Shown here: positions 1-7,876 of the stretch, piece after piece | Position numbering within the stretch: position 1 is the stretch's first letter | Layout of the letters: every line of letters begins with the position of its first letter | Assembly: GCA_040218415.1 (NCBI GenBank) | Contig: JAVJRN010000079.1 | Span: forward strand, 186,001-250,000 | DNA length: 64,000 bases | Reading direction: 5' to 3' | From: JAVJRN01 sp040218415 | Lineage (GTDB): Bacteria > Bacteroidota > Bacteroidia > Cytophagales > Cyclobacteriaceae | The notes under the pieces: model-generated | Databases searched by the model: none | What the model was told of the DNA's origin: nothing | Seen by the model: only the letters and a program-made list of their open reading frames with translations | Program-made: the position numbers and the translations under genes

Positions 1-2
1 CT

Positions 3-221
3 TGGGTAGCTTTTGCCTTGGCTTGGGTTGTTGGATATATTGGAATTCACAGGGTTTATTTGGGCGGTAAAGGATCTCTTGTATTGATCTATATCGTTAC
101 GTGTTTCGGTATTTTCGGTATTGTTCCTTTAGTTGACTGGGTTGTTCTCTTAGTTGGTGCAATTAAAGGTGACATCAGCCAGTTTATTGGTAACGACAAG
201 TTCTTTATGTGGGGTAATTAA
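3..221 (+). CDS. TM2-domain membrane protein, 5' partial
   Basis: The frame is open to the left edge, so the true start lies outside the window. The visible 72 codons carry the end of a TM2 domain: a hydrophobic segment, the polar turn GYIGIHRVYLGG with the conserved G-x-H-x-x-Y-x-G pattern, then a second hydrophobic segment ending in DWVVLL. TM2 proteins are small inner-membrane proteins with two helices and no firmly known role in bacteria. A strong hairpin terminator follows directly. The family call is secure; function is unknown. Confidence 0.8.
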   Translation, partial: WVAFALAWVVGYIGIHRVYLGGKGSLVLIYIVTCFGIFGIVPLVDWVVLLVGAIKGDISQFIGNDKFFMWGN

Positions 222-247
222 CAACTCTTGTTTAATTATAAAATTAA

Positions 248-275
248 AATCCCGAGCTACAACTCGGGATTTTTT
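248..275. terminator. Bidirectional intrinsic terminator
   Basis: A 9-bp stem AATCCCGAG/CTCGGGATT with a 6-nt loop is followed by a T run on the plus strand, and by an interrupted T-rich tract on the minus strand. It sits between convergent genes. The stop codon of the minus-strand gene lies in the loop, so one stem arm encodes the last residues of that protein. Confidence 0.85.
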
Positions 276-1075
276 ATTTGCTGGAAAAAGCGATGGCTAA
301 TGTTATTTTTTATTTCTTGATTTTTTCTTTCGGCCAACTGACCAGAATATCGAATGCCACCAACGTAAAAATTCTGAAATAGCGCGGCTCCTGATAAAGT
401 TCCAGTAAAAAAATAACCAGTATAAAAACTCCAAGCAGTGAAGGTTATTAAACCAGCCTGTACCCCACCTGACACCAATCCCTTAAACCAATAGCCAGCA
501 TACATTTGCCCTACTCCAGGGAAGAACATAGAGAGATTTCTCGCTTTCTTTTCGCTCTTAAATTTGAGATTTTCAGGGACAATCTGAGTGAGTTGATTCG
601 TATCAGACAAAAGATTTTGGTTTGCAGTCAAATAGCTTCTCGCGTCTTCCAATTTTTCCAATTGTACGTAATTGAGAAATTGAATGATTTTAAGGTTATT
701 GGAAATTGGGGCTCCAAATCGGAGTTTATATTTTAAAAGCTCGTTCTCTACTTTTGGCGCATCATTTTCCAGATAAGCCATCAGAATTTTCTCAGCTGAT
801 ACTACTTGAGATACGGAATCCTTTTTGATAGGAATGCGTGAAAGCGTCTGATAAGCATCCTCGTATAGTCCAAGCCGTTTCTTACATTCCGCTTTTTTTA
901 ATAAGAAGGTTTCTCTTGATTTTACTTCCTCATTAAAGAAATAAGCCTTTTCATAAAGGATCGAAGCTTGTGCATAAGATCCTTTGGAAAACAACGTATC
1001 TGCTGACCGATAAGACTGACCCTTAATCGAATAAGACGCGCAAAGGCACGTGCATATTAACCAAAATTGCTTCAT
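257..1075 (-). CDS. Exported repeat protein with C-terminal membrane domain (DUF5683-like)
   Basis: This protein of about 272 residues opens with a signal peptide (MKQFWLICTCLCASYSIKGQ). A helical region with TPR-like spacing follows (for example LFSKGSYAQASILYEKAY). The C-terminal third has two or three hydrophobic segments introduced by FFPGVGQMYAGYWFKG, a glycine-rich P-G-x-G-x-x-Y-x-G motif. The same motif and the same domain order occur in the next gene upstream, so the two are probably paralogues. It is the last gene of a four-gene minus-strand operon and overlaps its predecessor by 53 bases. I chose the ATG that gives a normal short n-region; another ATG lies 12 bases upstream. Function is unknown; the context suggests the cell envelope. 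Confidence 0.75.
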   Translation of the reverse strand: MKQFWLICTCLCASYSIKGQSYRSADTLFSKGSYAQASILYEKAYFFNEEVKSRETFLLKKAECKKRLGLYEDAYQTLSRIPIKKDSVSQVVSAEKILMAYLENDAPKVENELLKYKLRFGAPISNNLKIIQFLNYVQLEKLEDARSYLTANQNLLSDTNQLTQIVPENLKFKSEKKARNLSMFFPGVGQMYAGYWFKGLVSGGVQAGLITFTAWSFYTGYFFTGTLSGAALFQNFYVGGIRYSGQLAERKNQEIKNNISHRFFQQIKNPEL

Positions 1076-1886
1076 TCGCTGAATCATTAAATTCTATTTC
1101 TGTCATTTTAACAGTAACTACACTACCCCAGATATTCGCTACATAAAAGGCGGAAAAAAGGCTACCAAAAATGATAAATCTGGCACTCTTCACTCCGTCT
1201 TTTCGGTACGACTCCCAAGTTTGCAAACCAAATACTCCAGAGATAAGCAAGCTCATTGCACCTTGCCCGATCTTACCCGCATAAATTTTCCCAGAACCGG
1301 GAATCACAGCAGACATCATCCCCGCCAAAAGTGGTGATTTTGACTTTCTATTCTTAATCAGTTCATGAATGCCCGTTAAATCTTTCTCATAATCTTTAAA
1401 AGCATAATAAAGCCCATCGAAATTATTCGCATTCTTTTCGTAGGCGTCAAAATCTCGTTTCAGTAAGCCAATCGAGGCTAATTGAAAATATTGAAGTCCC
1501 TGATAAAGGTCATCCACGGCTGAATAATTATCTAAATATTGATAGGCCGAATCATATAAGTTCAAATAGGCAAGTTGCAGCGAACTTTGAAATCTTGCCT
1601 GTCTGTATAATGGCCTCACAGAACTAGAGACCTGATTGAACGCATTGATAGATTGAGCTAAGCTTTTCTTTCGATAATGTAATTTTCCTTGCCAAAAATT
1701 AATGGTATCAGCTTGACCTTGGCTATTAGTTTTCAGCGTTCGAAGATGAAAAAGTGCATCATCGTAGGTTTTTAATTCATTTAAATGCTCAATAAAATTG
1801 ATCTCTTGCTTAAATGAATACTGAGAATAAGCTAAATCAACAAAACTCAGAATAGCGATGAGGCTACTTAATATTTTTATAAGCAT
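1023..1886 (-). CDS. Exported repeat protein with C-terminal membrane domain, paralogue of the downstream gene
   Basis: The 287-residue product has an N-terminal signal peptide ending near LAYSQ and a helical repeat region of TPR character (residues about 35-180, rich in Y/A/L periodicity). The C-terminal membrane region starts with AVIPGSGKIYAGKIGQG, matching the P-G-x-G-x-x-Y-A-G motif of its neighbour. It overlaps the YidD-like gene upstream by 23 bases and the next gene downstream by 53, which indicates translational coupling. DUF5683-type proteins have this architecture, but no biochemical role is established. The shared operon with a YidD-like protein and a LolA-like protein suggests envelope or membrane-protein biogenesis, which is inference. 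Confidence 0.75.
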   Translation of the reverse strand: MLIKILSSLIAILSFVDLAYSQYSFKQEINFIEHLNELKTYDDALFHLRTLKTNSQGQADTINFWQGKLHYRKKSLAQSINAFNQVSSSVRPLYRQARFQSSLQLAYLNLYDSAYQYLDNYSAVDDLYQGLQYFQLASIGLLKRDFDAYEKNANNFDGLYYAFKDYEKDLTGIHELIKNRKSKSPLLAGMMSAVIPGSGKIYAGKIGQGAMSLLISGVFGLQTWESYRKDGVKSARFIIFGSLFSAFYVANIWGSVVTVKMTEIEFNDSANEAILVNMHVPLRVLFD

Positions 1887-2241
1887 CCCAATGATCTATT
1901 ATTTTGCCATTATCGTTTATTCGCACCCGAGGTGTTTCTGCATAAGAAGCTCTTGAACATCTTGTGAGTCTATCCAAAGTCATGACAAACCCTTTGATTG
2001 GCCCATAGGCCTTGATAGCACCTTGACTGAAGTGTGAGCAGGACTCTTCATAAATACAGTCACTTATGAGCTGCTCTGAAATATGTTTTTGGTAAATTTT
2101 AAAAAGGCCTGACATCTCCTTTTCCTGCTGAATCCCCGATTCGGTGGTGATTTTGATTAATTCAAGATCACTTTTGACTATTTCCTGCGCACTCAGTTGT
2201 AAAGTGAATAACAATGAGCCAATCACGATTAAATACCTCAT
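1864..2241 (-). CDS. Exported YidD-like protein (membrane protein insertion efficiency factor family)
   Basis: Residues about 48-100 match the YidD family: an IYQKHIS start, C62 and C68 in the position of the CRFxPTCS block, a G-P-I-x-G turn, and L-x-R-L-x-R-C ending at C95. Classical YidD is a short amphipathic cytoplasmic protein that assists YidC-mediated insertion. This one has a cleavable-looking signal peptide (MRYLIVIGSLLFTLQLSAQ) and a 25-residue linker before the domain, so the domain is probably exported. The canonical P-T-C is replaced by E-S-C. The gene overlaps both neighbours (4 bases upstream, 23 downstream). The family call is good; an insertion role in this location is doubtful. 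Confidence 0.75.
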   Translation of the reverse strand: MRYLIVIGSLLFTLQLSAQEIVKSDLELIKITTESGIQQEKEMSGLFKIYQKHISEQLISDCIYEESCSHFSQGAIKAYGPIKGFVMTLDRLTRCSRASYAETPRVRINDNGKIIDHWDAYKNIK

Positions 2242-2915
2242 TTACTCAAAAGTTTAGCATTTTCAGGGATTTTCAAATCGAGGATTTCTCTATCTATTGG
2301 GTCGTTTAAAATGAAGTCGCTGAATGTCGTTTTACTTATTACAGAATCCTCTTCGATAAAATCGATCTCCGTAATTGATTTAGGAACGGCTTTTCCTCCG
2401 ACATTTTCAAAATCGTAATAGAATACTTTTTTGAAACACACACCCTCATCGTCATAAAAACCCTGATACACATTCTTTTCTCCGTCATTGACAACTTCTA
2501 TATAACTGAGATCTATGTCAGATTTTTTAGGAGGTGTCCATTTGGTAATTAAGAGCATGTCATTTACTTCGGAAGTGGATATTTCATAACCTGCTTCCTC
2601 TAAGCCCATATTTTCTTTTTCATTCAAAAAATAAAATATGGGTGTATGCTGGCTACTGTAATTATAATTTACTGATTTGAATACCGAGTTCTCTTTTGGG
2701 TTGTACACCTTGAGTTCTCCATCAGCATTATTGAGCACATAAAGTTCTTGAGGTTTAGTAAAATAGGTAACCATATCCCCACTTTTATCAAAATGAATTC
2801 TTGCATCCATCCAAGAAGTAACGCCCGTTTTATTGATGCGCTTCACCATGCTAAAACTCACCCAATTGAATTGTTGAGGTAGCGCTAAAAAGTAAATAAG
2901 CAATAAAAGGTTCAT
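2238..2915 (-). CDS. Putative exported LolA-like beta-sheet protein
   Basis: The 225-residue product has a hydrophobic N-terminus and then alternating beta strands with a pattern resembling LolA/LolB-like lipoprotein carriers: an early W-M-D-A-R-I-H-F strand, paired strands with Y-F-x-x-P-Q-E-L and L-x-V-Y-N-P, and a C-terminal strand ending in LKIPENAKLL, which is typical of LolA-type proteins (x-I-P-x-x-A-x). It is the first gene of the four-gene envelope operon and overlaps the YidD-like gene by 4 bases (ATGA). I do not recognise a named family with certainty. LolA-like fold is my best reading; the ligand is unknown. Confidence 0.55.
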   Translation of the reverse strand: MNLLLLIYFLALPQQFNWVSFSMVKRINKTGVTSWMDARIHFDKSGDMVTYFTKPQELYVLNNADGELKVYNPKENSVFKSVNYNYSSQHTPIFYFLNEKENMGLEEAGYEISTSEVNDMLLITKWTPPKKSDIDLSYIEVVNDGEKNVYQGFYDDEGVCFKKVFYYDFENVGGKAVPKSITEIDFIEEDSVISKTTFSDFILNDPIDREILDLKIPENAKLLSK

Positions 2916-2954
2916 AGGTCTTTTTTAAACTACTTGAGCTTGCTAATATAAAAT

Positions 2955-4847
2955 TTAAGCGCGTTCGCTCAACTCTAACCAACGCATTTCTTTAGATTCC
3001 AAGTCCTCTTTGATCTTATCAAGGATAGTAGCCAATTCTTGCAGCTTGGCGTATTCGGTTTCTTTGGTTAAGACTTTCTCTGTCTCCGCTTTCTTAGCTT
3101 CGAGTTTGCTCATTTCCTCTTCTAATGCCGTGAACTCTCTTTGCTCATTGTAAGAAAGTTTTTTTACTGGTTCTACGACTTTGGCTGGTTCTGGTTTTTG
3201 GTCGGTATTTTTCGTCTTTCTTTCCGTGTTTCCTGACTGGCCTCCGCCTGAAGATGGCATTAAACCTGATTCTCTTAAATCAGTGTAGTTCCCTGGAAAA
3301 TCTTTGATTTTTCCTTCACCCTGAAACACGAATAAATGATCACTTAACCGATCCATGAAATATCGATCATGACTTACAATCATCAAACATCCTTCAAACG
3401 TATCTAAATAATCCTCCAGAACATTGAGCGTAAGTAGATCCAAATCGTTGGTTGGCTCATCGAGAATCAAGAAATTGGGATTGAGCATGAGTACACGCAA
3501 TAATTGTAACCTGCGCCTTTCTCCACCACTCAACTTTCCGACAACATTAAATTGCATTTTTGGCGGAAACAAAAACTGATTCAGCAATTGTGAGGCCGTT
3601 ATTTCAGAACCGTTGGCAAGTTTGATTACCTCGGCAACTTCTTTTACCACATCCAATACGCGCATCTCCGGTTTGAATACTTGCTCTTCCTGCGTGTAAT
3701 AACCAAACTTGGTCGTTTGTCCCAATTCCATTTCGCCACTATCAGGGGCTATATTGCCCATGAGAATGTTTAGGAAAGTGGACTTACCTACACCATTTGG
3801 CCCGACGATACCCACACGTTCTTTCCTTTGGAAAACGTGATTGAATTTGTCTAAAATGACCAAATCGTCAAAACTTTTGGATATATCCTGCAACTCAAGA
3901 ATCTTTTTGCCTTGGCGTTCACCTTTTAGGTTGACTTCAAGACTCGCCTTGCTCACATCTTTAGAAGCCTTTTCCTTGGTTTCATGAAAAGCTTCCACTC
4001 TATATTTTGCTTTGGTTCCACGCGCTTTTGGCTGCCTGCGCATCCACTCAAGCTCTTTCCTTAAGAGGTTTTTGGCTTTCCCTACGGTAGAAGCATCTTG
4101 CGCTTCGCGTTCATCTTTCTTTTCGAGAAAATATTGATAATTGCCTTTATATCTAAAAAGCTGTCCTTGGTCTATTTCGATGATCTCATTGGTCACCTTA
4201 TCGAGAAAGTACCTATCATGTGTTACCATCAAAAGGGTAAGATTGGCCGTGGCAAGATAATTCTCTAGCCATTCGATGATCTCCAAATCAAGATGGTTGG
4301 TTGGCTCATCTAAGATCAAAAAATCAGGGTTAACCAAAAGAGCTCTGGCCATGGCCACTCGCTTTCTTTGACCTCCGGAAAGATCACCCATTTTTTGTTC
4401 CAAATTGTGAATGCCCAACTGCCCCAGAATTTGCTTCACCTGACTTTCGTAATCCCAAGCGTTGAGTTGGTCCATTCTTTCGATTAACTCGGAAATATCA
4501 GGTGCATTTTCTGGATCTACTTCTGCCATTTGTAAGGCAATCTCATAATCACGGATGACATTGAGCTCTTCTACGTCTTCACCAAAAACAGCCTGTACTA
4601 TAGGATCCTCATCGTTAAAATGAGGGTTTTGAGGGAGAAATGAAACTTTTACACCTTTTCGAAAAGACACCTCTCCTCGGTCTGGCGTTTCCAATCCGGC
4701 AATGATTTTCAACAAGGTTGATTTTCCACAACCGTTTACCCCCACCAAGGCAGCTTTTTGACCTTGATCTAATCCAAAGGTAAGGTTCTCAAAGAGCTGG
4801 CGCTCATCGTAGCTTTTAGCTAATCCCTCAATCGACAAATGATTCAT
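2955..4847 (-). CDS. ABC-F family ATPase, Uup-like
   Basis: This is a 630-residue soluble protein with two ABC ATPase domains and no transmembrane segments. Domain 1 has the Walker A GVNGCGKST, signature LSGGQRKR and Walker B FLILDEPTNHLDL. Domain 2 has GPNGVGKST, LSGGERRR and FLILDEPTNDLDL. The linker between them carries a basic stretch (WMRRQPKARGTKAKYR) typical of ABC-F interdomain helices. A charged coiled-coil tail after about residue 540 resembles the DNA/ribosome-binding C-terminal domain of Uup. ABC-F proteins act on ribosomes or, for Uup, are linked to replication intermediates. It appears to be monocistronic. Confidence 0.9.
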   Translation of the reverse strand: MNHLSIEGLAKSYDERQLFENLTFGLDQGQKAALVGVNGCGKSTLLKIIAGLETPDRGEVSFRKGVKVSFLPQNPHFNDEDPIVQAVFGEDVEELNVIRDYEIALQMAEVDPENAPDISELIERMDQLNAWDYESQVKQILGQLGIHNLEQKMGDLSGGQRKRVAMARALLVNPDFLILDEPTNHLDLEIIEWLENYLATANLTLLMVTHDRYFLDKVTNEIIEIDQGQLFRYKGNYQYFLEKKDEREAQDASTVGKAKNLLRKELEWMRRQPKARGTKAKYRVEAFHETKEKASKDVSKASLEVNLKGERQGKKILELQDISKSFDDLVILDKFNHVFQRKERVGIVGPNGVGKSTFLNILMGNIAPDSGEMELGQTTKFGYYTQEEQVFKPEMRVLDVVKEVAEVIKLANGSEITASQLLNQFLFPPKMQFNVVGKLSGGERRRLQLLRVLMLNPNFLILDEPTNDLDLLTLNVLEDYLDTFEGCLMIVSHDRYFMDRLSDHLFVFQGEGKIKDFPGNYTDLRESGLMPSSGGGQSGNTERKTKNTDQKPEPAKVVEPVKKLSYNEQREFTALEEEMSKLEAKKAETEKVLTKETEYAKLQELATILDKIKEDLESKEMRWLELSERA

Positions 4848-4895
4848 TCCGCAAAGCTACCATAAGCCGTGCAACACTTCTCAAAGAAAATGTAA

Positions 4896-5780
4896 CTAAT
4901 AACCTTCTTGAGTTTTTGCCCCTGCTGGCATCTGGAAAAATTCTCGATTCAGGTCATTGTTAAAACTGACGTCAGATACTTCAATTTTGGTGATATGCTC
5001 ACCAACTGATTCATTTTTCCACCAATAAGTGTGGTATCCGATAGCCAGTTTGATCCCTGAAGTTTCTTGTAAGCCAAGTATTTTCATAAACTTTTCAGGA
5101 CTATGCCCTCCTTCAGGGAAAAAGCCAGGGTAACTCACGATATAGCGTAAACCTGCCATCAGATTGGTTTCTTTATCTATGTAAATAACATAAAAATCGC
5201 CAGAGGCATCTCCTGTGCCATTTTCGTAGGTCGCCTTTACCAAGTCATATTCTTTTCCTTCAAAGGTCAGATCTTCTATGTCGGTAAGTATCACGCCATC
5301 ATCGGCCAATACAAAGGGTAATCCTAAAAAATAATAAGGTGTCAAGGACCAAAATCGCGGATTCATGGCTATCGAAGCGGTATCAGGATATTGCCAAGCA
5401 TTCTCCCCATCCCAACCAAACTTTACTGATCTATCTTCAGCTAACTCGTGGACAGCCTTTGCCGACCACTTGTCTACCGTCTCAAAAGTATTTCGTTGTG
5501 TACCGCCACCAAGTGGCTGATAGTTAAAATGAAACGAAATTGGGCCATTCCTAAACCACTGTGTTAAGCCACCATGCGCCTCTATTGATGCAAATATTTT
5601 CACTCCGCCGGGCGAAGCTTGTAACCGCTCAGCTGAGGCCAACACTCTTTCACTGATCCATGTTTCAGGAGTATATTGGCTTTCGCTGGCAGATTCGGTG
5701 AGGTCTTCTTTGTTTTTAGTTGAGCAGTTGTAAAGAAATATAATCAAGAGAATGGCTAATATTGAATTTTTCATTTTCAT
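4896..5780 (-). CDS. Lipoprotein of DUF6503-like type
   Basis: The 294-residue protein starts with a lipoprotein signal peptide with lipobox L-Y-N-C, so it is predicted to be lipid-anchored in the envelope. After an acidic spacer, a single globular domain contains the phrase EAHGGLTQW and a later GENAWQ region, with many aromatic beta strands. This resembles a group of Bacteroidota secreted proteins (DUF6503-like) with a LolA-related beta fold. No catalytic motif is visible. It stands alone between the ABC-F gene and the divergent M61 peptidase gene. Confidence 0.6.
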   Translation of the reverse strand: MKMKNSILAILLIIFLYNCSTKNKEDLTESASESQYTPETWISERVLASAERLQASPGGVKIFASIEAHGGLTQWFRNGPISFHFNYQPLGGGTQRNTFETVDKWSAKAVHELAEDRSVKFGWDGENAWQYPDTASIAMNPRFWSLTPYYFLGLPFVLADDGVILTDIEDLTFEGKEYDLVKATYENGTGDASGDFYVIYIDKETNLMAGLRYIVSYPGFFPEGGHSPEKFMKILGLQETSGIKLAIGYHTYWWKNESVGEHITKIEVSDVSFNNDLNREFFQMPAGAKTQEGY

Positions 5781-5964
5781 AGAGTGATGAGTTCATGTAT
5801 TGATCGCTAGAAGAAAATGATCCTTTTTCCAAACGAAGAAACCGTTTAACTAGCGCAATGTGGAAAAAGAATGTCAGAATCCATAGAATAGAAACATAGT
5901 GCAGCCGACCTTTGTATAACCTTCTATTTTCTACAACTTCGAATTTGAAATAATTAAAAGAAAA

Positions 5965-7743
5965 ATGATCAGAGTCCTTAGCGTAATAATTTTCTGTACT
6001 TATTCCATCATACTACATGCTCAATCTATCAAATACAAGCTTAATCTAAAAAACATTGTTCATCATGAGCTTGAAATCACCATTGAGTACACCAATATAT
6101 CCAAAGATTCGCTTTTACTTGAAATCGCTAACTCTTCACCCGGAAGATACGCTATCCACAATTTTGGGAAAAATATCTATGGAGAAAGTGCCTATGACAA
6201 AAATGGGCAAAAGGTTACGCTGGTAAGAAAAACGCCACTATCCTGGAAAGTTGCCACTAAGGATGGATACGTGAAATTTGTGTACACGCTTTTTGGCAAT
6301 TACGCTGATGGCACTTACGCAGGCATAGACAATAAGCGCTTGCACTTGAATATTCCTGCTTCGTTTGTGTTTACGAAGGATTTGAAAGAGCTGCCGATAA
6401 GTGTAGATATAGACTTAAGCCAAAAACCCGATTGGAGAATAGCCACTCAGCTAGAAAAGATCGACGGAAACACTTATCGGGCACCTAATTGGTACTATTT
6501 TATGGATAGCCCGATCATGGCTGGAGAAATGGACTTTGCCTCTTGGCAAGTGGATGGACAGACAATAGAAGTGGCTATGATGCATGAAGGAACTACCGCA
6601 GAATTCAATGACTTTGTGGAAAACGTGAAGAAAATAGTTGTCGAGGAACGTGATATTTTTGGTGAACTTCCAAGTTTCGATTTTGGGAGATACACTTTTT
6701 TATGTGCTTATAATCCATGGGTACATGGTGATGGCATGGAGCACAGAAATTCCACCATTTGCACTTCTACGGGTAACTTAAAAGAAAATGCTCAACGACT
6801 TTTGGGCACCATTGCTCATGAATTTTTCCATGCATGGAACATTGAAAGAATCAGACCTTTGACACTTGAGCCTTTCCAGTTTGACCAAGGAAACGTGAGC
6901 GGCGAATTGTGGTTTGGTGAGGGGTTCACCAATTATTTTGACGAAATCACGCTGACAAGAGCGGGGATTCAATCGGGAGAGGAATTCATTAAAAAATTTA
7001 ATAGAACTTTCAACTATGTGAAAGATTTTCCAGGACGAACGATTAGAAATCCTATTCAAATGAGTCAAAATGCGACTTTTACCGATGCAGGTGTTGCCAA
7101 TGACGAAACGAACTACAGCAATACTTTTGTGAGCTACTATTCCTACGGTGAAGTATTGGGTATGGGACTCGATCTTATGCTCAGAACCGAACAAAAAAAA
7201 TCGCTCGATGGCTTTATGAAACTCGTTTGGAAAAAGTACGGAAAAACAGAGAAACCTTATACGATCAACGAATTACGAAAAACGTTAACGGAATACACCA
7301 ACGCTACTTTTGCTAACAACTTTTTTGATCAACACATTCTGGCCTCTGAACTACCCAATTTTGAACAACTTTTTGAAAAAATAGGCGTCACCTATACACT
7401 TGCCAACCCTTCAAAAGTAAATAGTGGCATGAGCCGCGTGGATGATCAAGGCGTGGTTCAGGCATATCCATTTTATAATACCCCACTTTACGATGCAGGC
7501 ATAAGCATAGGCGATAAAATACTGTCAATCAATGAGATGGCGATTACGGCAGAAAATAGTTACAATGATATTATTGAGAGTCTGGAAGTTGGTAAAACAT
7601 ATACCATCAGCTTTGAGCAAATGGGCGAAACGGTAAAATCTAGTTTCACTACTAGTCAAAACCCAACCATTTCCTTACAATGGATTGATGAAAATAAGGT
7701 CTCCAAATCTGCGCAAAAATTGAGAAAAGGCTGGGTAGAATAA
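5965..7743 (+). CDS. M61 family metallopeptidase with PDZ domain
   Basis: The 592-residue exported protein has a signal peptide (cleavage after LHAQ). The peptidase M61 N-terminal beta domain is followed by a gluzincin catalytic domain: zinc site H285-E286-x-x-H289 in AHEFFHAWN, with the third ligand probably E319 in GELWFGEGFTNYF. The last 120 residues form a PDZ domain (GVVQAYPFYNTPLYDAGISIGDKIL is split here as GVVQAYPF and AGISIGDKIL). M61 enzymes are glycyl aminopeptidase-like periplasmic peptidases. All expected zinc residues are present, so it is probably active. It is divergent from the upstream lipoprotein gene and monocistronic. Confidence 0.92.
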   Translation: MIRVLSVIIFCTYSIILHAQSIKYKLNLKNIVHHELEITIEYTNISKDSLLLEIANSSPGRYAIHNFGKNIYGESAYDKNGQKVTLVRKTPLSWKVATKDGYVKFVYTLFGNYADGTYAGIDNKRLHLNIPASFVFTKDLKELPISVDIDLSQKPDWRIATQLEKIDGNTYRAPNWYYFMDSPIMAGEMDFASWQVDGQTIEVAMMHEGTTAEFNDFVENVKKIVVEERDIFGELPSFDFGRYTFLCAYNPWVHGDGMEHRNSTICTSTGNLKENAQRLLGTIAHEFFHAWNIERIRPLTLEPFQFDQGNVSGELWFGEGFTNYFDEITLTRAGIQSGEEFIKKFNRTFNYVKDFPGRTIRNPIQMSQNATFTDAGVANDETNYSNTFVSYYSYGEVLGMGLDLMLRTEQKKSLDGFMKLVWKKYGKTEKPYTINELRKTLTEYTNATFANNFFDQHILASELPNFEQLFEKIGVTYTLANPSKVNSGMSRVDDQGVVQAYPFYNTPLYDAGISIGDKILSINEMAITAENSYNDIIESLEVGKTYTISFEQMGETVKSSFTTSQNPTISLQWIDENKVSKSAQKLRKGWVE

Positions 7744-7876
7744 TTACCGAAGTAGAGGCGATGAAGGCTCTTTTTGATTTATGATCCTTATGGGTCAGTG
7801 TTGAGATGGAATTTTTTATTGCCAACTCAACACAAAATACCATGGCTCATCTCGCAAAAACAGAGCATATACTTAT

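Noticed and set aside
7798..7833. Inverted repeat GTGTTGAG/CTCAACAC between the convergent M61 and AddB-like genes
   Set aside because: The loop is 20 nt and no U tract follows on either strand, so a terminator call is not supported.
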